DNA of 27,653 nt from assembly GCA_023247575.1 (NCBI GenBank), contig JAHFGE010000007.1, forward strand, positions 1-27,653, in the 5' to 3' direction. Under the pieces are notes generated by a model, which saw only the letters and a program-made list of their open reading frames with translations, was not told the DNA's origin and made no database searches. How positions within the stretch are numbered: the first letter of the stretch is position 1; the number at the start of each line of letters is the position of its first letter. This DNA is from Candidatus Omnitrophota bacterium. GTDB taxonomy: Bacteria; Omnitrophota; Gorgyraeia; Zapsychrales; Fredricksoniimonadaceae. The translations under genes and the position numbers were made by a program. Positions 22,283 to 27,653 of this stretch are shown piece after piece.

Positions 22283-23458
22283 ATGATAACAAGACAATCG
22301 AAGAATCAATTAAAAGAATACAGCAAAGAGTTTCCGGTAGTCTATGTGAATGGGCCCAGACAGTCAGGTAAAACGACTTTGGTAAAATTGATTTTTCCCA
22401 AAAAACCATATGTATTGTTAGAAGATTTAGACAAGAGAGAAGCTGCCACAATTGATCCTCGAGGATTTCTTGCCCAATACCCGGAAGGTGCCATATTTGA
22501 TGAAATCCAGGAATGCCCCCAACTGCTTTCCTATATGTTAGGAATGGTCGATCATAGGAAGAAAAATGGAATGTTTATTCTAACGGGGAGTCAAAATATC
22601 TTCATGTTAGATAAAGTAAAGCAGTCCTTGGCAGGACGGATGGCCGTATTAGATTTGTTGCCATTAAGCCTTAGTGAATTAAAGTTAAAAATTCAAGATT
22701 TAAACGTAGACGAGATTATTTATCGGGGCGGTTATCCAAAGATTTGGAATGAGAAGGTTAATCCATCGTTACAAATGGCTCAATATGTTAAAACATACAT
22801 TGAAAGGGACGTGAGAGAGATTGTTAATGTACGTAACCTGTCATTATTTAGAAAATTTATGATTTTATGTGCTGGTAGAGCGGGACAATTAATCAATAAA
22901 TCAAGTATATGTAATGATATGGGAGTATCGGATATGACAGTACAAGAATGGCTTTCTGTGTTAGAAGCAAGCAATTTGATTTTTATGCTTCAACCGTATT
23001 ATGAAAACTTGAATAAAAGAGTATTAAAGACCCCTAAATTATATTTTGTTGATACGGCATTAATTTGTTATTTGTTAGGTATTCATAATGCAGACCAAAT
23101 TCATAGTCATCCATTATATGGAAATTTATTTGAAAATTTAATTGTCAGTGAATTTATGAAGCAAAATATATTCAACCCAGCACATATGAATAATTTGTAC
23201 TTTTTTAGGGATAAAGAGGGCAATGAGGTTGATGTCATCAAAGAAGTAGGGAAGAAAATACATCTTATAGAAATAAAAGCAGGGGCTACATTTAACTATG
23301 ATTGGTTAAAGGGGCTTACGTATTTAGAAACAATAGCTAAAGAGAGAATCCAAACTCAAAATGTTATCTATGCGGGGGAAGATTCTTTTGAAACTAAAAA
23401 TACACATGTTTGTTCGTATAAATCTTTAGCAAAGTTATTTAGGAATTTGATGGATTAA
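22283..23458 (+). CDS. AAA_14/DUF4143-family ATPase
   Basis: 391 residues. Walker A is GPRQSGKTT (24-32) and Walker B is AIFDEIQECP (70-79); ILTGSQNIFML carries the sensor-like region. A winged-helix-like section (NKSSICNDMGVSDMTVQEWLSVLEASNLI) leads to the DUF4143 half, with YFVDTALICYLLGI and a C-terminal nuclease-like core (FFRDKEGNEVDVI...IHLIEIKAG). The last pattern (E/D-V-D ... E-x-K) resembles restriction-endonuclease folds. Such ATPases are abundant in prokaryotes and mostly uncharacterised. The base composition is visibly more A/T-rich than that of the flanking housekeeping genes. No ribosome binding site precedes the ATG, which agrees with a leaderless transcript. Confidence 0.92.
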   Translation: MITRQSKNQLKEYSKEFPVVYVNGPRQSGKTTLVKLIFPKKPYVLLEDLDKREAATIDPRGFLAQYPEGAIFDEIQECPQLLSYMLGMVDHRKKNGMFILTGSQNIFMLDKVKQSLAGRMAVLDLLPLSLSELKLKIQDLNVDEIIYRGGYPKIWNEKVNPSLQMAQYVKTYIERDVREIVNVRNLSLFRKFMILCAGRAGQLINKSSICNDMGVSDMTVQEWLSVLEASNLIFMLQPYYENLNKRVLKTPKLYFVDTALICYLLGIHNADQIHSHPLYGNLFENLIVSEFMKQNIFNPAHMNNLYFFRDKEGNEVDVIKEVGKKIHLIEIKAGATFNYDWLKGLTYLETIAKERIQTQNVIYAGEDSFETKNTHVCSYKSLAKLFRNLMD

Positions 23459-23486
23459 TTTGCTATCAATTAGGGTTGAAGGTTAA

Positions 23487-24728
23487 ATGGATCGTTACCT
23501 TGTTTTTGGTTGTGCAGGATTGCGGGCCCTCGCCATCAGTCTTTCCAGCATTATGCTGGCCCTTTACTTATCTTCTCTTGATTTCTCTGTTAGCCAGATT
23601 GCCGTGGTCATTTCTTTAGGCTTGGCCGGCTGCGCCTTAGGAACCCTGTTAGCTTCTTTTTGTGCCGATCATTTCGGCCGCCGCAAGACATTGGCTCTGG
23701 TGGGTATTCTGATGGCTTTGGGCGGGGTAACGTTCGTCTTTGTCCAACAACATTTGATCATTTGCCTGGCAGCACTGGTCGGTATGATCAATGGCATGGG
23801 CCGCGACCGCGGCATGGGCCTGACGGTGGAGCAGGCCATCATCCCTCAAATTACCGATGATAAAAATCGTACCCAGACCTTTGCCTGGTATAATGTCACT
23901 ATCGATATCTGCCATGCCGTGGGCGCTTTGCTGGCGTTTTTACCGGCGTTCTTACGTTTCCATCTGTCTTTATCGGCGGTTCATTCCTATCAATGGACAT
24001 GGGGTTTATACACCCTTTTATCCCTGGCTAGCGTGATTCTGGCTTTCAATTTATCAGAAGGCGTGGAGATCAACCCCGCTTCTTGCCCCGCCCAAAGGCG
24101 GGGCAGCGGGGCCAAAGCCGGGCGTTTATCTGCTGAATCTAAAGGTAAAGTATTTCGTTTGGCAGCCCTTTCGGGTCTGGACAGTTTGGGCGGCGGTTTT
24201 CTGACCAATGCCCTCATCAGCTTCTGGTTTTTTAAACGCTTCGGCGTGGATGAAAGCTTTCTGGCGCCTTTGTTTTTCTTTGCCCGCTTGGCCAATAGTT
24301 TTTCTCACTTGGCCTCGGCCTGGATCGCCCGGCGGATTGGCCTGGTCAACACCATGGTTTTTACCCATTTGCCTTCCAGTCTTTTGCTCATGAGTGTGCC
24401 GTTCATGCCTAATTTATGGATTGCCAGCCTCTTTTTTATGATGCGCGAAAGCTTAGTGGAAATGGATGTACCTGCGCGCCAATCTTATATCATGGCCATT
24501 GTCAAACAGCAGGAAAGGACCGTGGCCGCGGGGATTACCAATTTGACGCGTTCGGTGTCCTGGGCGATTTCTCCTATGCTGGCGGCCCCCTTGATGGGAG
24601 TTTTAACCCTTTCAGCCCCCTTGTTTATCGGGCCAGGCCTTAAAATTGTTTATGATCTTGGCCTGTATTTTTCCTTCCGCCACATCAAAGCGCCGGAAGA
24701 GGTGAAGAAACAGGATGACGGGTATTAG
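23487..24728 (+). CDS. Major facilitator superfamily transporter
   Basis: 413 residues with about twelve hydrophobic helices in two halves. The loop between TM2 and TM3 reads ADHFGRRKTL, the MFS motif A. The N-terminal half ends near residue 190 (LASVILAFNLSEGVE). The cytoplasmic central loop contains NPASCPAQRRGSGAKAG, which is encoded by a strong palindrome. The second half starts at VFRLAALSGLDSLGGGFLTNALISFWFFKRFG. An AAGG element lies 5 bases before the ATG. The substrate cannot be predicted. The gene starts 28 bases after the ATPase and its G/C-richer composition matches the downstream genes, so the island probably ends here. Confidence 0.9.
   Translation: MDRYLVFGCAGLRALAISLSSIMLALYLSSLDFSVSQIAVVISLGLAGCALGTLLASFCADHFGRRKTLALVGILMALGGVTFVFVQQHLIICLAALVGMINGMGRDRGMGLTVEQAIIPQITDDKNRTQTFAWYNVTIDICHAVGALLAFLPAFLRFHLSLSAVHSYQWTWGLYTLLSLASVILAFNLSEGVEINPASCPAQRRGSGAKAGRLSAESKGKVFRLAALSGLDSLGGGFLTNALISFWFFKRFGVDESFLAPLFFFARLANSFSHLASAWIARRIGLVNTMVFTHLPSSLLLMSVPFMPNLWIASLFFMMRESLVEMDVPARQSYIMAIVKQQERTVAAGITNLTRSVSWAISPMLAAPLMGVLTLSAPLFIGPGLKIVYDLGLYFSFRHIKAPEEVKKQDDGY
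24074..24111. repeat. Palindrome in frame inside the MFS gene
   Basis: CCCCGCT (24074-24080) pairs with AGCGGGG (24105-24111), and GCCCCGCC (24085-24092) with GGCGGGGC (24097-24104). It encodes residues of about 196-209 in the central loop. The inner stem is the same as in the element at 14802-14820. Confidence 0.85.
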
Positions 24729-24731
24729 CTT

Positions 24732-24992
24732 ATGGCCAAATTAAAATTAGATCTCCATGGCCTTTTTAGCGATGGACGGGCCATTGAATCGGAATTAAAC
24801 CGGATTATTCAAGAGGCTTTGGACAAGAGAATTTCTTTGGTAGAAATTATTCCTGGCAAAGGCAGCGGACAGCTCAAGAAAAGCGTTGTACGTTTCTTGG
24901 AACAAAAGCATATTAAAAATTTGTACCATCGCTTGGAAAAAGATGATAAGAATTTCGGGCGTCTTTTGATCCATTTTAGATTCCCCTCATAA
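24732..24992 (+). CDS. Stand-alone Smr-domain protein
   Basis: 86 residues that are almost entirely one Smr domain. LDLHG (6-10) is the conserved first motif, EIIPGKGSGQLKKSVVRFL (38-56) carries the GxGxG-like loop, and the end RLLIHFRF is the last strand. Smr domains at the C-terminus of MutS2 act as nucleases, and small stand-alone forms are also known. Which nucleic acid this one acts on is unknown. It starts 3 bases after the MFS stop and is probably co-transcribed with it. Confidence 0.88.
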   Translation: MAKLKLDLHGLFSDGRAIESELNRIIQEALDKRISLVEIIPGKGSGQLKKSVVRFLEQKHIKNLYHRLEKDDKNFGRLLIHFRFPS

Positions 24993-24998
24993 TTTTCC

Positions 24999-25026
24999 TT
25001 GTCATTTTTTTATCCAAAGATATACT
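24999..25026 (+). promoter_or_regulatory. Promoter of the coiled-coil/yqeY group
   Basis: TTGTCA (24999-25004), a 16-base spacer, TATACT (25021-25026), located between the Smr stop and the next gene. The predicted start is near 25033, 20 bases before the preferred GTG. Confidence 0.65.
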
Positions 25027-25052
25027 AATTTAAAATTATGAAAGGAGCTCAA

Positions 25053-25802
25053 GTGTCTGATCATCAACCAAAGGTTTCACCTCTTTTACGACCCCGTATC
25101 CTAGGGATCATTCTATCGCTGGTTATGATGGGTTTAACCGTTTATGTTTTAAAACTGCAAAATGATAATTTTCAGATTTTAAGCCAGTCCAGCGACCTAT
25201 CCATGGGTTCAGGAGACTCTCAGGCTTCTAATTATCGTTTCTACGTCAAGAAATATAAAGATACCAAAACCCAGTTAGAAGAAACCACCCGTAAACTGGA
25301 AGCTGTCACAGCGCAGTTAGATGAGGTGACGGCCCAGCTGGCAATGACTAAAACGATGCTGACGGAAACTCAAACCATGCTGGCCCAAGCCCAATCTGAA
25401 AATAGTAAATTCAAGCAAGATCTGCAGAACTTAGCCAGCAGCGAGAACGTCCAAAATGTATCGGAATTAAAAGCCAGTATTGCTGATTTGAAAGCTAAGA
25501 ATATCCAGACGAGCAATGAATTAAATGAGTTAAAAACGAACTTACGTGCCTTTGAAGCTGATTTTTCTACCATGGCAGAGGGCAAGTCTTTAATTACTCT
25601 TTTCCGGGATAAAATCAAATTGGTCAAAATTCGCATGCGTTATTTGGAACAACAGGCCTACTTTGCCAGGATGGCGGCGCAGAAAGAACGTGATCGTATG
25701 GCTTGGCTTAACGGTAACAATGGCTTTGTGATTCGTGAAGCATCGCAAAAGACAAAAGCGGTAAAGAAAAATTTTTCAATCGACGTCAAATTGGTTCCAT
25801 AA
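25053..25802 (+). CDS. Membrane-anchored coiled-coil protein of unknown function
   Basis: A GTG start at 25053 is preferred over the ATG at 25038 because a strong AAAGGAG (25041-25047) lies 5 bases before the GTG and would be inside the gene otherwise. This gives 249 residues: a short cytoplasmic tail, one membrane helix (about 16-35, ILGIILSLVMMGLTVYVL), then a long coiled coil of about 110 residues with TAQL/TxxML repeats (TRKLEAVTAQLDEVTAQLAMTKTMLTETQTMLAQAQ). A basic tail ends KKNFSIDVKLVP. No known family was recognised. A periplasmic scaffold role is only a guess from the topology. Confidence 0.78.
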   Translation: MSDHQPKVSPLLRPRILGIILSLVMMGLTVYVLKLQNDNFQILSQSSDLSMGSGDSQASNYRFYVKKYKDTKTQLEETTRKLEAVTAQLDEVTAQLAMTKTMLTETQTMLAQAQSENSKFKQDLQNLASSENVQNVSELKASIADLKAKNIQTSNELNELKTNLRAFEADFSTMAEGKSLITLFRDKIKLVKIRMRYLEQQAYFARMAAQKERDRMAWLNGNNGFVIREASQKTKAVKKNFSIDVKLVP

Positions 25803-25846
25803 TCGCCCCTTAAGCCATAGAAATCCTAAAAGGAAGGGAATAAGGC

Positions 25847-26326
25847 ATGTCTTTAGAAGATAAAATTGCACAGGACTATGTGTTGGCCATGAAGCAACGG
25901 GATACCTCTCGTTCCTCTACTTTAAGTTTTTTGCGGGCCCAGATTAAAAATGTGAAAATCGATCAACGTCTGGAAATGCTTTCCGATGCAGAGGTGATCG
26001 CTGTTATCAAAAAGCAGGTTAAACAAAGACAGGATTCCATTACCCAATTTAAAGCAGGCCATCGCATGGATTTGGCCCAAAAGGAAGAACAAGAGCTGGC
26101 GGTTTTACAAAGTTACCTGCCCGCCCCGACGGTACCGTCGGGGCCCGCCCAGGCCTCAAACGCACTCGTTATCGCAGCCATTGAAGAAGCGATCAAATCG
26201 ACCGCTGCCACCTCCATGAAGGACATGGGCAAAGTGATGAAAGAAGTCCTGGCGAAACTGCAGGGCGCGGCCGACAATCAGGTGGTGGGCCCTTTGGTGA
26301 AAGAGCGCCTGTCCAAAATGTCATGA
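25847..26326 (+). CDS. yqeY: YqeY/GatB-like domain protein
   Basis: 159 residues. The N-terminal helices (IAQDYVLAMKQRDTSRSSTLSFLRAQIKN) and the C-terminal TSMKDMGKVMKEVLAKLQGAADNQVVGPLVKERL are typical of the YqeY family, which resembles the tRNA-binding tail of GatB; its exact role is unsettled. YqeY proteins are usually about 148 residues. The excess sits at LPAPTVPSGPAQAS (91-104), where a perfect 22-bp palindrome encodes residues 93-100. The stop overlaps the next start (ATGA). Confidence 0.92.
   Translation: MSLEDKIAQDYVLAMKQRDTSRSSTLSFLRAQIKNVKIDQRLEMLSDAEVIAVIKKQVKQRQDSITQFKAGHRMDLAQKEEQELAVLQSYLPAPTVPSGPAQASNALVIAAIEEAIKSTAATSMKDMGKVMKEVLAKLQGAADNQVVGPLVKERLSKMS
26123..26144. repeat. 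Perfect palindrome in frame inside yqeY
   Basis: 22 bp, with half-site GCCCCGACGGT followed by its exact complement. It encodes APTVPSGP in the hinge between the two YqeY subdomains. Its GCCCCG/CGGGGC ends recall the stems at 14802-14820 and 24085-24104. Confidence 0.88.
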
Positions 26327-27150
26327 GAAGAGTTTTCGTACGATTTTTTCTGATTTTAGGGATGACGATGGCTATTGCAGCTGTCGGGTTTACCTTTTGG
26401 CTGCGGGATCGCTACGTGGTTCCTATTTTGGTTTACCATCATATCGGCACACCATCCAATAATTTTTTTATTTTACTCACCGTGAGTAAAGAATCATTTG
26501 AATATCAGATGGCGTTTCTGCGAAGAAAGGGGTTCCATGCCATTTCTTTTGATCGTTTAATCAAGGGGATTCAACGGGGGCAGACGTTTGCCCGCAATAC
26601 GGTGGTGGTTCAATTCGACGATGGTTATCTGGATAATTACACCAATGCTCTTCCCATTCTTAAGAAATATGAAATTCCGGCTACGATTTTTTTGGTTTCC
26701 GATTTGATTGGCCATGCCAAGGGTTTTGTCAACTGGGACCAGGTAAAGGAAATGGAGGCCCATGGTTTTATCATAGGCGCTCACACACGCCGCCACTCCT
26801 ATTTACCTCATCTAACTTTAGAACAGGCCCGGGATGAGATTGCCGGCAGCAAAAAAATCATTGAAGAGCATTTAGGGCATTCCATTGACTTTTTTTGTTA
26901 CCCTTCCGGAGGTTATACGATCGAGGTGAAACATCTGGCCAAAGAGGCGGGATTTAAAGCTGCTGTCACCACCAATCGTGGAAAAGACAGGTATAACTTT
27001 GATTTGTTTGCGCTCAAGCGTATCCGTATGAATAATGACGATCATCGTTTCGGGGGGATTATTTTATGGTTTAAACTGTCTGGTTACTATAATTTGTTCC
27101 GCCAAATCAGATATGATCATCAATCCACAAGTTTTGAGTTTAAATCATGA
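26323..27150 (+). CDS. Polysaccharide deacetylase (NodB/CE4 domain), membrane-anchored
   Basis: 275 residues. An N-terminal basic stretch and one hydrophobic helix (5-26) form a signal anchor. The CE4 motifs follow: VPILVYHHIG (33-42), VVQFDDGYLDNY (95-106) with the catalytic/metal Asp pair, and GAHTRRHSYLP (152-162) with the HxxxH zinc histidines. FCYPSGGY and a late LKRIRM segment come next. The likely reaction is deacetylation of a GlcNAc-containing envelope or exopolysaccharide; the true substrate is unknown. It overlaps yqeY by 4 bases and the next gene by 4 bases, so the three are translationally coupled. Confidence 0.92.
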   Translation: MRRVFVRFFLILGMTMAIAAVGFTFWLRDRYVVPILVYHHIGTPSNNFFILLTVSKESFEYQMAFLRRKGFHAISFDRLIKGIQRGQTFARNTVVVQFDDGYLDNYTNALPILKKYEIPATIFLVSDLIGHAKGFVNWDQVKEMEAHGFIIGAHTRRHSYLPHLTLEQARDEIAGSKKIIEEHLGHSIDFFCYPSGGYTIEVKHLAKEAGFKAAVTTNRGKDRYNFDLFALKRIRMNNDDHRFGGIILWFKLSGYYNLFRQIRYDHQSTSFEFKS

Positions 27151-27653
27151 ATTCAGAGTATCATTTGAACGACGATGGTGCTTTTATTATTGAAGATTAT
27201 CAGCACAAAAAAGTTTTTTCTAATTTCTTTCCTGGAGTGGCCGGCTTGTGGGGTATCCCGATATGGGTCTTCTATATTAACCGGGGGCAGGCCATCAGCT
27301 GTTTTGGTATCGAATCTAAAGATAAAGCCATTCTGGAGTTCCAACCAGCCAACCGCGCCTATCGACTCACTTCCATTCAGGGTTTTCGGACCTTTTTCAA
27401 AATTGTTGACGGTAAAAAACAAAAATACTACGAGCCATTTTCGAATAGTCTTGACTGCCCCTATAAGGTGCGCCAGCGCATGGTCATTCAAAGTCATGAT
27501 TTGACTATTGAAGAGGTCAATACCACTTTAGGCTTAAAAATGTCTGTCCATTATTTCACCCTGCCTCAAGAGCCTTATGCCGCTTTAATCCGTCGGGTCA
27601 GTTTAGAAAATATGTCCCATAAAACCATTCATGCAGAGTGTGTGGATGGGTTA
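27147..27653 (+). CDS. GH94/GH36-like carbohydrate-active protein, N-terminal part (cut by window end)
   Basis: An ATG at 27147 overlaps the deacetylase stop (ATGA) and the frame stays open for 169 codons to the window edge. The translated start includes GAFIIEDYQHKKVFSNFFPG, VAGLWGIPIWVFYINRGQ, ISCFGIESKDKAILEFQPAN and GFRTFFKIVDG. This resembles the N-terminal beta-sandwich of large cellobiose-phosphorylase-like (GH94) or GH36-type proteins, as I remember the family. The catalytic domain would lie beyond the window, so hydrolase versus phosphorylase cannot be judged. Position next to the deacetylase suggests a shared carbohydrate role. Confidence 0.7.
   Translation, partial: MNSEYHLNDDGAFIIEDYQHKKVFSNFFPGVAGLWGIPIWVFYINRGQAISCFGIESKDKAILEFQPANRAYRLTSIQGFRTFFKIVDGKKQKYYEPFSNSLDCPYKVRQRMVIQSHDLTIEEVNTTLGLKMSVHYFTLPQEPYAALIRRVSLENMSHKTIHAECVDGL

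Overview
The window comes from a Gram-negative-type bacterium: it has an FtsW/MurG/MurC/Ddl/FtsQ/FtsA peptidoglycan-division cluster, an outer-membrane TolC-type channel and an RND pump. A split glycine decarboxylase (GcvPA + GcvPB) and very dense short palindromes are also present. An uncultured lineage such as Omnitrophota would fit, but that is an impression from gene order and style, not a demonstrated assignment.

Layout. (1) 1-6675, plus strand: a palindromic repeat, then the 3' part of a dcw cluster, ftsW-murG-murC-ddl-ftsQ-ftsA. murB is missing from between murC and ddl, and ftsZ is missing after ftsA. (2) 6689-7453: a small two-helix membrane protein and tRNA-Arg(TCG), both on the minus strand, followed by stacked palindromic repeats. 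(3) 7454-14647: a glycine cleavage operon gcvT-gcvH-gcvPA-gcvPB-lplA, continuing through overlapping genes into a GNAT acetyltransferase and a secreted PIG-L/LmbE deacetylase. GcvH is the lipoylated carrier, GcvPA/PB decarboxylate glycine, GcvT releases methylene-THF, and the LplA-like ligase probably lipoylates GcvH. (4) 14648-19705: a consensus sigma70 promoter and a MarR-type inverted repeat, then one reading frame that joins a MarR regulator, a signal-peptide-like segment and a TolC-family channel. This overlaps an RND permease; no periplasmic adaptor gene is present. (5) 19706-23458: an accessory island made of an ORF6N-domain gene between two near-identical 121-165 bp direct repeats, a class II Fic protein with its own promoter, and an AAA_14/DUF4143 ATPase. 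(6) 23487-27653: MFS transporter, Smr-domain protein, membrane-anchored coiled-coil protein, YqeY, polysaccharide deacetylase and the start of a GH94/GH36-like carbohydrate-active protein.

The most unusual theme is how small palindromes interact with genes. GTAGGGG-type elements supply the TAG stop codons of both ftsQ and gcvPA. Other palindromes lie in frame inside the tolC, MFS and yqeY reading frames. One overlaps the -35 box of the marR-tolC promoter, and one may supply the -35 box of the tRNA. The MarR-TolC fusion is the strongest single-gene oddity.

All calls were made by reading the sequence. No database search, structure prediction or expression data was available.
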